Source: an uncultured Mucispirillum sp.
GTDB taxonomy: Bacteria; Chrysiogenota; Deferribacteres; Deferribacterales; Mucispirillaceae
NCBI GenBank assembly: GCA_945929285.1
Contig: CAMEOC010000024.1
Coordinates: 1-9,062 of the forward strand
Reading direction: 5' to 3'
DNA: 9,062 bases
Shown here: positions 1 to 5,742 of the stretch, piece by piece
Numbering within the stretch: position 1 is the first letter of the stretch
Layout of the letters: each line of letters opens with the position of its first letter
Notes under the pieces: model-generated
The model's database searches: none
What the model saw: only the letters and a program-made list of their open reading frames with translations
What the model was told of the DNA's origin: nothing
Made by a program: the position numbers and the translations under genes

Positions 1-50
1 GTGACCCTCGGCTTGTAAGGCCGATGCTCTCCCAGCTGAGCTAACCGTCC
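1..50 (-). tRNA. tRNA-Val(UAC), 5' part only
   Basis: Reverse complement begins with acceptor strand GGACGGT, then TA, D-arm GCTC...GAGC, and an anticodon arm whose stem TCGGC/GCCGA closes the loop CTTACAA. The anticodon is therefore UAC, valine. The 3' part (T-arm and acceptor 3' strand) lies beyond the left edge of the window, so the gene is truncated by the window and not broken. It is the last visible member of a three-tRNA unit and starts only 9 bases after the end of tRNA-Glu, so it must be cut out of a common precursor. Confidence 0.93.
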
Positions 51-59
51 GTTGAAAAG

Positions 60-134
60 CGACCCGTAGGGGATTTGAACCCCTGTTGTCGGCGTGAAAG
101 GCCGATGTCCTAGGCCAAGCTAGACGAACGGGTC
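60..134 (-). tRNA. tRNA-Glu(UUC)
   Basis: On the minus strand the acceptor strand GACCCGT pairs with ACGGGTC. The anticodon stem TCGGC/GCCGA closes a loop with TTC (UUC, glutamate), and the T-arm carries GGTTCAAAT. The discriminator base is G, as in other bacterial tRNA-Glu. The next bases are CTT, so the 3' CCA is not encoded and must be added by tRNA nucleotidyltransferase. This differs from the neighbouring tRNA-Lys. It sits 19 bases after tRNA-Lys and 9 bases before tRNA-Val. Confidence 0.95.
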
Positions 135-153
135 ATCTAAATAAATTGTAAAA

Positions 154-229
154 TGGTGAGCCGTATTGGGATCGAACCAATGACCCATTGCTTAAAAGGC
201 AATTGCTCTACCGTCTGAGCTAACGGCTC
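154..229 (-). tRNA. tRNA-Lys(UUU)
   Basis: On the minus strand acceptor strand GAGCCGT pairs with ACGGCTC. The D-arm is GCTCAGACGGTAGAGC, the anticodon stem ATTGC/GCAAT closes loop CTTTTAA (anticodon UUU, lysine), and the T-arm contains GGTTCGATCC. Discriminator A is followed by an encoded CCA (154-156). It is the first gene of the tRNA unit and the closest to the promoter. Confidence 0.96.
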
Positions 230-235
230 ATCTTC

Positions 236-265
236 CTACCCAAAATCTTGGCTACTCTTGGGTGG
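236..265 (-). other. Leader hairpin upstream of tRNA-Lys
   Basis: Bases 236-243 pair with 258-265 (core ACCCAA/TTGGGT, extended by one G-T and one G-C pair to 8 pairs) around a 14-base loop. It lies in the transcribed leader, about 6 bases before the mature 5' end of tRNA-Lys and just after the likely transcription start. It may help RNase P processing or protect the precursor 5' end. The pairing is visible; the role is inferred. Confidence 0.35.
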
Positions 266-269
266 AGTT

Positions 270-300
270 ATTATATAACAGAGTAAAATATAAAAGTCAA
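270..300 (-). promoter_or_regulatory. Promoter of the tRNA-Lys-Glu-Val unit
   Basis: On the minus strand a -35 TTGACT (295-300) is followed after 17 bases by TATATA (272-277), or after 19 bases by TATAAT (270-275). Both -10 readings overlap. The expected start point falls around 260-265, leaving a leader of about 30-35 bases before tRNA-Lys. No other promoter is visible between the three tRNAs, so they are probably one transcript. Confidence 0.72.
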
Positions 301-304
301 CAAC

Positions 305-333
305 TTTTTTTATTTTTTTTAAAAAAAATTTTT
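305..333 (-). promoter_or_regulatory. Candidate UP element of the tRNA promoter
   Basis: Read on the minus strand, five A, eight T, eight A, one T and seven A lie directly behind the -35 hexamer, separated from it by four bases. Such A/T tracts upstream of stable-RNA promoters are the classical binding site of the RNA polymerase alpha C-terminal domain. The tract is seen in the sequence; the function is inferred from position. It could also simply reflect the AT-rich spacer. Confidence 0.45.
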
Positions 334-366
334 ATAAGCTTTAAATATGCCTTTTTTTCTTGATTT

Positions 367-395
367 TTCATACCTTATTAAATATTTTTTATAAT
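367..395 (+). promoter_or_regulatory. Possible promoter of the disrupted gene
   Basis: TTCATA (367-372, 4 of 6 consensus bases) and TATAAT (390-395) are separated by 17 bases. The expected start near 402 would leave only about a dozen leader bases before the ATG at 415, and no Shine-Dalgarno sequence is visible there. In DNA this AT-rich such matches arise by chance, so the call is weak. Confidence 0.28.
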
Positions 396-414
396 TATAT
401 TTATGAGTTGATTT

Positions 415-1275
415 ATGAATATTTATAAAGTTTCTTATTTTTTAAGAATTTTTTTCTAATATTAATAGACTTTTTTCTGGTAAAGAAAAGCTTTCTGCAG
501 AAACTACTAAAAAACATTTTTACCCTCTAGAATATGAATATCTTAATAAAGGCGGTATTAAATTTATTAAAAAGATTATCCTTAAAAAGAAAACTATTAA
601 AATTTCCTATGGTCTAAATACTGCAGGACTTGGTATCTTTCTTCTTGATTTTAAAAATGGTGATTTAGCTGCTGCTAGAAGATATTATAAAAATGAGCTT
701 TATGATGAATATTCTTATGAATCTTATTCTTTAAAGGAAAGCCATTTTAATATTTTTAAAACTAATAAACCTTTTAATTTCATTAATTTTATAACAACTA
801 TTCTTCTTTCTGCTGATAAAGTTTATAGAAATCATTATTCTATTCATTCTGCTTTTCAGTCATATGTTGCATACCAAATGATATACTATAATAATAAAGA
901 ACTTTTTTATCTTATATTTCTATTACACTTCAAAATGGCTCTATTTTTAAAATTAACAGTAAAAATAAAATTATTAAGTTTATGGTAACTTTAAGTGATA
1001 AACATATAGAATATCTTAATGAAATATCTAATAATAGTTTTAAGGATATGAAAAACCACAGTGGAGAATACACTATTGAGTTTGATGATGCTGGCTTTAT
1101 AAAAAATACAGAAATAATGTTAAATAATAATATAGATCTTGATGATTATTTTGCACCTATGCTTTTTGTGCTTCCAAGGGCCTTGCGTATTCAAAAAAGT
1201 ATCCGCGGGATTACTGAAAATTTAAACTCTATGGGTCCTGTAGTTTCTCGTCTTTTAAATCCATTTAACAAATAA
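415..1275 (+). pseudogene. Disrupted gene of unknown function (two frameshifts)
   Basis: I do not recognise this protein. Three open stretches join into one gene: an ATG at 415 reads to a stop at 457; a second frame is open from 446 to 985 without a suitable start; the first frame resumes after 898 and runs to the TAA at 1273. Both crossings fall on T runs: T7 at 449-455 (one T too many) and T6 at 903-908 (one T too few). Correcting both gives about 286 residues. The joined product is rich in Lys, Tyr and Asn, with a middle part like GLNTAGLGIFLLDFKNGDLA and an acidic, possibly beta-rich C-terminal region (VTLSDKHIEYLNE, then YFAPMLFVLPRALR). The ATG at 982 has no ribosome binding site, so the last 97 codons are unlikely to be a separate gene. 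No signal peptide or clear membrane segment is obvious. It could be a decaying accessory gene, a slippage-dependent gene, or two homopolymer sequencing errors. Confidence 0.6.
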
Positions 1276-1305
1276 ATAAGGGGGAAAATTTAATCCCCCC
1301 TTATT
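1275..1305 (-). terminator. Terminator after purA, possibly two-way
   Basis: AATAAGGGGG (1275-1284) pairs perfectly with CCCCCTTATT (1296-1305) around an 11-base loop. On the minus strand the stem ends in CCCCC followed by a T-rich run, TTATTTATTTGTT. It begins directly after the purA stop codon. On the plus strand it abuts the stop of the disrupted gene and is also followed by T-rich sequence, so it may stop transcription from both sides. Confidence 0.8.
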
Positions 1306-1306
1306 G

Positions 1307-2596
1307 TTATTTAAAGATTTCGTTTAATACTATTGTCTGGCTTCTATCTGTGCCAACAGAAACTACACAATATGGAACACCTAAATATTCTGATATAAAA
1401 TCAATATATTCTTTTGCTTCCTTTGGTAAATCTTCTATTTTTTTAGTTTTTGTAAGGTCTGTTTGCCAGCCTTTAAATTCTTTATATACTGGTTTTATTT
1501 TTTCCAGGCATTCAATATCTGCAGGAAACTGCTCTACTATTTTGCCATCTATTTCATAAGCTGTGCATACTTTTATTGTAGGCATATTATCAAGCACATC
1601 CATTTTAGTAAGTGCTATATAATCAAGCCCGTTAATCATAACTGCATATTTTGCTGCAACTAAATCTAGCCAGCCGCATCTTCTTGGCCTGCCAGTAACA
1701 GCACCAAATTCATGGCCTGCTGCCCTTAAAGCTTCTCCGTCTTCATCAAAAAGCTCTGTTGGGAAAGGTCCACTTCCTACCCTTGTAGTGTATGCTTTCA
1801 TAACGCCAGCTATACAGGAAATTTTTCTTGGGGATATACCTGTGCCTGTGCATGCTCCACCTGCTGTGCCGTTTGATGATGTTACAAATGGGTATGTACC
1901 AAAATCCACATCAAGCATTGTGCCTTGAGCGCCTTCAAGCATTACTTTTTTACCTTCTGATATTAATTTATTTATAAGGTATGATGTATCTGTTACGTAG
2001 TTTTTTAAATCATTTACATGCCTTTTGCAGTAAGCTGTTGCTTCATCAATATTAATTGGTGATATTCCATAGGCTTTTACTGCATATTTATTTAGCTCAT
2101 CTATATTAGTTTTTATTTTTTCTCCTAATATTTTTTCATTAAATAAATCGCCTATTCTTATACCGTTTCTAGCTGTTTTATCCATATATGTAGGGCCTAT
2201 GCCTCTGCCTGTTGTGCCTATTTTATTTGCACCTTTTAATTCTTCCTTATGTTTATCAAAGAATATATGGTATGGCATAATCACATGGGCTCTATCGCTT
2301 ATATAAAACCTGCCGTCAAATTTTACGCCTTTTTCTTTAAGCTCATTTATTTCTTTAAATAAAGCATCCAGCTCTATTACTGTGCCGTTGCCTATTATGT
2401 TTATAGTGTTTTCATGGATAATACCTGATGGTATAAGGCGAAGTATGTATTTTACACCGTCTACCCAAACAGTGTGGCCTGCATTGTGTCCGCCTTGGTA
2501 TCTAACCACCACGTCTGCCTGCTCTGAATACATATCAACTATTTTTCCCTTTCCTTCATCGCCCCACTGGGCTCCAAGTACTGCTGAACAGCTCAT
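1307..2596 (-). CDS. purA: Adenylosuccinate synthetase
   Basis: Catalyses IMP + aspartate + GTP to adenylosuccinate, the first committed step from IMP to AMP, in the cytoplasm. The 429 residues match the usual bacterial length. Seen motifs: the GTP-binding loop GDEGKGK (12-18) with catalytic Asp13, GGHNAGHT (35-42) with catalytic His41, GTTGRGIGP (127-135), VTGRPRRCGWLD (300-311), the guanine-binding TKMD (330-333) and SVGTDR (413-418). A longer reading opens at an ATG at 2608. I place the start at the fifth codon, because a GGGGG run lies at the right distance before it and the protein then begins MSCSAVLGAQWGDEG like its relatives. It is the last gene of the aminotransferase-hisZ-purA group, 11 bases after the hisZ stop, and a hairpin terminator follows immediately. 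All key residues appear intact. Confidence 0.96.
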   Translation of the reverse strand: MSCSAVLGAQWGDEGKGKIVDMYSEQADVVVRYQGGHNAGHTVWVDGVKYILRLIPSGIIHENTINIIGNGTVIELDALFKEINELKEKGVKFDGRFYISDRAHVIMPYHIFFDKHKEELKGANKIGTTGRGIGPTYMDKTARNGIRIGDLFNEKILGEKIKTNIDELNKYAVKAYGISPINIDEATAYCKRHVNDLKNYVTDTSYLINKLISEGKKVMLEGAQGTMLDVDFGTYPFVTSSNGTAGGACTGTGISPRKISCIAGVMKAYTTRVGSGPFPTELFDEDGEALRAAGHEFGAVTGRPRRCGWLDLVAAKYAVMINGLDYIALTKMDVLDNMPTIKVCTAYEIDGKIVEQFPADIECLEKIKPVYKEFKGWQTDLTKTKKIEDLPKEAKEYIDFISEYLGVPYCVVSVGTDRSQTIVLNEIFK

Positions 2597-2601
2597 CATT
2601 T

Positions 2602-2606
2602 CCCCC
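2602..2606 (-). promoter_or_regulatory. Ribosome binding site deciding the purA start
   Basis: GGGGG on the minus strand lies 5 bases before the ATG at 2596. The upstream ATG at 2608 overlaps the hisZ stop (TAATG) but has no comparable site of its own, since this G run lies downstream of it. The position favours the shorter protein. Confidence 0.6.
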
Positions 2607-2607
2607 A

Positions 2608-3723
2608 TTAAATTATATTTTTAAAAGTATAGCTACTTCCAAATATATCTTTTTTATTTCTATCTGCCACAAATATTACACTTTTACCTTCCCTGCGTAA
2701 TTCTATGGCTTTTTTAAAGTTTTCTTCACCTAATATTAGGTAGTCATACATTTTTGCACTTACGCTGCATATTGGAAAATACAGCAAATTATCTATATTT
2801 AATGCAGCACCGCAGGCAGTAATATCTTTACCAAATTTTGCCATTAATGTATCATACCTGCCGCCGCCGCCTAAAACTGCCCCAAAATTTTCATGGACTA
2901 TTTCAAAGTGTATGCCTGTGTAATAATCAAGGCCTTTTGATTCGCCGCCGTCAAATATCAGCATATCTTCACTTATGCCGTATTCTATTAAGTTTTCCAT
3001 TAAGGTTTTTATGGTTTTTAGGCGTATAGATATTTCTTTATCAAAAGTATCACTTAATTTTATAAGCTCATCTAGAACATCTTTTTTACCAAAACTTAAA
3101 GGCAGTTTTTCCACAAAAGCTTTTATGTGCGGGTTTAAGTCTGTATTTTCTAGTATTTTTTTCACATCACGCACTCGCCTTTGGGAAACTGTTTTTAATA
3201 TTAAGTCGCCTTTTTCCTTTAAGTGGCTTTTTAGTTTTGTAATAAAAACAGTATCTGCAAAGGTGAAAGAAAAACCTTTTAACCCAAGATTTTTTAGTGC
3301 ATCATAGCATACAAGCACTATTTCCATATCTGCATAAAGACTTTCTTCCCCAAATATTTCCCAGCCTGTTTGGTTTTCTTCGCTTTTTATGCCCCTGTCT
3401 TTTTCCACAGAACGAAAAACTGAGCCTTTATAGCTTGCACGAAAAGGAAGTGTTATATTATCTATACCGCTTACTATTCTGCAAACCTGTGGTGTAAAGT
3501 CTGGGCGAAGCACTAAAGTTTTGCCTGTGTGCCTGTCTATAAAACGGATAATACTTTCATCTGAAAAATTAAATACAGTATCTGAAAGTAAATCGTAATA
3601 TTCATATATTGGCAGGCTTAACTCTATATAGCCATACTGGTTTAGGGTATTATCTATAATCTTTAAAGCCTGCTCTACTCTGTTGCTTCTTTCTATGCTT
3701 TGGTCTTGCCCTGTATTTATCAT
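2608..3723 (-). CDS. hisZ: ATP phosphoribosyltransferase regulatory subunit
   Basis: HisZ is a catalytically dead relative of histidyl-tRNA synthetase that binds the short form of HisG, enabling and feedback-controlling the first step of histidine synthesis (ATP + PRPP). Seen: LRPDFTPQVCRI (72-83), the remnant of class II motif 2 around YKGSVFR (98-104), KGLDYYTG (263-270) and GGGGRYD (285-291). At 371 residues it lacks the C-terminal anticodon-binding domain of a full synthetase (over 400 residues). The signature Arg of HisRS RGLDYY is Lys263 here, and the motif 2 segment after FR is diverged. Both argue against aminoacylation. Its ATG overlaps the aminotransferase stop (ATGA), suggesting translational coupling, and its stop shares bases with an upstream purA ATG. 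No hisG is in the window. The alternative, a divergent HisRS paralogue, is less likely. Confidence 0.88.
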   Translation of the reverse strand: MINTGQDQSIERSNRVEQALKIIDNTLNQYGYIELSLPIYEYYDLLSDTVFNFSDESIIRFIDRHTGKTLVLRPDFTPQVCRIVSGIDNITLPFRASYKGSVFRSVEKDRGIKSEENQTGWEIFGEESLYADMEIVLVCYDALKNLGLKGFSFTFADTVFITKLKSHLKEKGDLILKTVSQRRVRDVKKILENTDLNPHIKAFVEKLPLSFGKKDVLDELIKLSDTFDKEISIRLKTIKTLMENLIEYGISEDMLIFDGGESKGLDYYTGIHFEIVHENFGAVLGGGGRYDTLMAKFGKDITACGAALNIDNLLYFPICSVSAKMYDYLILGEENFKKAIELRREGKSVIFVADRNKKDIFGSSYTFKNII

Positions 3724-4874
3724 ATTTCCGGCATTTCTCCCATTAATACTTTTTGAGCAGCTGCCACACCTTTACCAAGCTCTATATTTGCACCAAATTT
3801 TAAAAGCCCCATTTCTATGGCACTGATAGCTGTTATAGTATCAAAAGCATCATGGTATCCAAGGTGAGATATGCGTAATATTTTACCTGCTAAATGGTCC
3901 TGACCCCCTGCTAAAGATATGCCGCATTTATCTCTTAAATATTTAACAAATGCTTTGCCGTCTATATTTTCAGGTAAAAAACAGCCAGTTGCAGCATTAG
4001 AAGGTAAATCTTTTGCTAAAAGTTTTAACCCTAAAGCTTTTACTGCCTGCCTTGTGGCTTCTGCATTTATTTCATGGCGTTTGAAAACATTATCTATGCC
4101 TTCTTTTTCCATCATATCTATTACAGTTTTAAGACCTATAATTAAGCTAACACCTGCTGTCCATGCAGTAGTATTTTTCAGCTGGTTTTTAAGCTCTGTT
4201 TTTAAATTAAAGTAAAACTTTGGAAGTCTTGAAGTTTCTGCCATATTCCATGCTTTTTGGCTTAATGTAATAAAAGCTAAACCTGGCGGCAGCATAAATG
4301 CTTTTTGGCTTCCTGTAATTAAAATATCTATACCCCATTCATCAAACCTGGTATCATGCACCCCTGCACTTGTAATACCATCTACTACAAGTAAAGTTTC
4401 AGGTAGATTTTTTGTAACTGCAGCCAGTTCTTTTACAGGGTGATATACTGTTGTAGATGTTTCACTGCCCTGCACAAATACGGCTTTTGTATCTGGGTTT
4501 TTATCTAAAAATGCTTTAACATCTTCAGCTTTTACAGAGCTTCCCCATTCTAAATCAATGGTGGAAACTTCTATACCGTAAGTCTGGCATATTTTTATCC
4601 AACGCTCTCCAAATTTACCGCCGTTTATAACAAGCACTTTATCTTCCCTGTTTAATGTGTTTACAACGGCAGCCTCCATAGCACCTGTGCCACTGCTGGC
4701 AAGTATTAAAGGCTCCTGCTCTGTTTTAAAAACTTTTTTTAAGCCCTGCCTTGCTTCTTTAAAGATAGCTTCAAATTCTGGTGTTCGATGGTGAATCATA
4801 GGGCGTGCCATATCAAGAAGCACTTGTTCTGGAACGGCTGTTGGTCCCGGAGTAATTAGATATTTTTTAAGCAT
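3720..4874 (-). CDS. Class V aminotransferase, alanine/serine-glyoxylate type
   Basis: A PLP-dependent fold-type I enzyme of the alanine-glyoxylate/serine-glyoxylate/serine-pyruvate aminotransferase family. Seen in the 384-residue protein: the N-terminal signature LITPGPTAVP (6-15), the phosphate-binding SSGTGAMEA (60-68), VVDGITSAG (163-171) with Asp165 facing the pyridine nitrogen, and ITGSQKAFMLPPG (186-198) with Lys191 as the Schiff-base lysine. The C-terminal LRISHLGY (333-340) is typical. Family members differ in substrate; some bacteria without serC use a member of this group as phosphoserine aminotransferase, so the exact reaction is open. An ATG at 4886 gives four more residues, but GAGG lies inside that extension, 6 bases before the ATG at 4874, and MLKKYLITPGPT is the usual beginning. 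It is the first gene of the operon, with a 4-base overlap into hisZ. Confidence 0.88.
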   Translation of the reverse strand: MLKKYLITPGPTAVPEQVLLDMARPMIHHRTPEFEAIFKEARQGLKKVFKTEQEPLILASSGTGAMEAAVVNTLNREDKVLVINGGKFGERWIKICQTYGIEVSTIDLEWGSSVKAEDVKAFLDKNPDTKAVFVQGSETSTTVYHPVKELAAVTKNLPETLLVVDGITSAGVHDTRFDEWGIDILITGSQKAFMLPPGLAFITLSQKAWNMAETSRLPKFYFNLKTELKNQLKNTTAWTAGVSLIIGLKTVIDMMEKEGIDNVFKRHEINAEATRQAVKALGLKLLAKDLPSNAATGCFLPENIDGKAFVKYLRDKCGISLAGGQDHLAGKILRISHLGYHDAFDTITAISAIEMGLLKFGANIELGKGVAAAQKVLMGEMPEI

Positions 4875-4879
4875 TTTAT

Positions 4880-4884
4880 ACCTC
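4880..4884 (-). promoter_or_regulatory. Ribosome binding site deciding the aminotransferase start
   Basis: GAGGT on the minus strand; its GAGG is 6 bases before the ATG at 4874. It overlaps the alternative upstream ATG at 4886, which has only AT-rich sequence before it. Confidence 0.7.
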
Positions 4885-4912
4885 ATATAAAAATAATCTT
4901 ATTGATTTTGCG

Positions 4913-4941
4913 ATTATATACTATTACATTACATTTTACTA
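4913..4941 (-). promoter_or_regulatory. Possible promoter of the aminotransferase-hisZ-purA operon
   Basis: TATAAT on the minus strand (4913-4918) is preceded at 17 bases by TAGTAA (4936-4941), a poor -35 with 3 of 6 consensus bases. The distance to the ribosome binding site fits a short leader. No other promoter is obvious between the three genes. A weak -35 would be compatible with an activator, but the whole 4887-5040 stretch is very AT-rich and chance matches are common. Confidence 0.38.
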
Positions 4942-5017
4942 TAATAATTTTTATTTTTCTATATATATTTTTTATTATTAAAAAATAAGATTTTATAATT
5001 ATGTTTTTTAATAACTA

Positions 5018-5046
5018 TTGCTTATTATTTTTTTTTACATTATAAT
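5018..5046 (+). promoter_or_regulatory. Promoter of the TetR-family gene
   Basis: TTGCTT (5018-5023) and a perfect TATAAT (5041-5046) with a 17-base spacer. The start point is expected near 5053, about 50 bases before the ATG. It diverges from the aminotransferase operon promoter about 75 bases away. Confidence 0.62.
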
Positions 5047-5047
5047 A

Positions 5048-5077
5048 CTAGGAGTTGTTTAGTTAACCACTTAGTAG
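5048..5077 (+). promoter_or_regulatory. Imperfect dyad, candidate TetR operator
   Basis: The 30 bases form an imperfect inverted repeat, 9 of 15 positions complementary, of the form CTAnnAnnTGnTTA / TAAnCAnnTnnTAG. The best part is TGTTTAGTTAACCA (5056-5069). It covers the expected transcription start just after the -10 box, where an autorepressor would bind. The symmetry is moderate and could be chance in AT-rich DNA; assignment to the TetR protein is inference. Confidence 0.25.
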
Positions 5078-5087
5078 CATTATAGAT

Positions 5088-5094
5088 AAGGGGG
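5088..5094 (+). promoter_or_regulatory. Ribosome binding site of the TetR-family gene
   Basis: AAGGGGG, 11 bases before the ATG at 5106. The spacing is on the long side, but no in-frame alternative start lies closer. Confidence 0.6.
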
Positions 5095-5105
5095 TTATAT
5101 TATTT

Positions 5106-5696
5106 ATGTATACAGGTAAACATAAGACAGCAGTTAAGTCTCAGAAGTTGATAGCAGAATCTTTTTTTAAACTACTTCAAGAAAAAGCCTATTATGATGT
5201 ATCTATTAAAGAAATATGCACAAAAGCCGGTATTTCACGGCAGACATTTTATTCATTATATGGCACAAAAGAAGATGTTATCAGGTTTTACTTGTCAGAA
5301 ACTTTTGCAGAATGGAGAAGGCAGGCAAAAACAAATGGTGTAAACTCACTTTACGATTTAATATTATTCTTCTTACTTGGCATTACAGAAGATGATAAAC
5401 TTTCACAGCTTTATTCCAGCGAAGTTTTAGGCGGTATACTGACAGATATTTTAAAAGAACATTTAGATAAAACTATACTTTATGAAAGAGGCTCTATTTC
5501 TGTTGGGAACAGTGTTGCAAACTCATTTATTGCAGGCGGGCTAACCATGGCATTTAAACAATGGCATGCAGATGAAGATAAAATCTCCATAGAAGATGTT
5601 ACCATGTTTGTTATTAAAATATTATCTGGTGATTATTTTGCAGAGATTATGTCTTATGCAAAACAATTCCCATCTTTAAAAAGCAGTAAAATCTAA
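5106..5696 (+). CDS. TetR/AcrR-family transcriptional regulator
   Basis: A 196-residue DNA-binding protein of typical TetR length. The N-terminal three-helix domain is clear: a first helix around QKLIAESFFKLLQEKAY (13-29), then the helix-turn-helix VSIKEICTKAGISRQTFYSL (32-51), followed by YGTKEDVIRFYL (52-63), the family pattern in which the recognition helix ends in TFY. The rest (about 70-190) is the all-helical ligand-binding and dimerisation domain, too variable to name a ligand. Expressed alone from its own promoter, it ends in a hairpin shared with rseP. It is divergent from the aminotransferase-hisZ-purA operon and has no efflux pump or enzyme as same-strand partner. It may repress itself and perhaps the divergent operon; this is inference from layout. 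Confidence 0.9.
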   Translation: MYTGKHKTAVKSQKLIAESFFKLLQEKAYYDVSIKEICTKAGISRQTFYSLYGTKEDVIRFYLSETFAEWRRQAKTNGVNSLYDLILFFLLGITEDDKLSQLYSSEVLGGILTDILKEHLDKTILYERGSISVGNSVANSFIAGGLTMAFKQWHADEDKISIEDVTMFVIKILSGDYFAEIMSYAKQFPSLKSSKI

Positions 5697-5701
5697 CAAA
5701 T

Positions 5702-5737
5702 AAAAAGCCTGAAAAATTAAATCTTTTCAGGCTTTTT
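5702..5737. terminator. Bidirectional terminator between tetR-family gene and rseP
   Basis: AAAAAGCCTGAAAA (5702-5715) pairs perfectly over 14 bases with TTTTCAGGCTTTTT (5724-5737) around an 8-base loop. On the plus strand the stem runs into six T; on the minus strand into five T followed by ATTTG. It lies 5 bases after the TetR stop and 5 bases from the rseP stop, so one hairpin can end both converging transcripts. Confidence 0.87.
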
Positions 5738-5742
5738 TCATA

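Noticed and set aside
301..414. Possible mobile-element end or attachment site next to the tRNAs
   Set aside because: No integrase or transposase, no repeated tRNA 3' fragment and no terminal inverted repeats are visible; the stretch is only AT-rich spacer with promoter-like motifs.
982..1275. Stand-alone 97-codon gene on the plus strand
   Set aside because: No ribosome binding site before the ATG at 982. The same frame stays open upstream to 898 and joins in sense with the long open stretch before it through a T run, so it is treated as the tail of a larger disrupted gene.
2608..3723. Histidyl-tRNA synthetase (hisS)
   Set aside because: Too short, no anticodon-binding domain, signature Arg replaced by Lys and motif 2 diverged; HisZ fits better.
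3919..4215. 98-codon open frame on the plus strand
   Set aside because: Antisense to the class V aminotransferase, no ribosome binding site, Ser/Phe-rich shadow translation.
4921..4945. TTACAT-type direct repeats between the divergent promoters
   Set aside because: Only two short, partly overlapping copies in very AT-rich DNA; not enough to call an operator.
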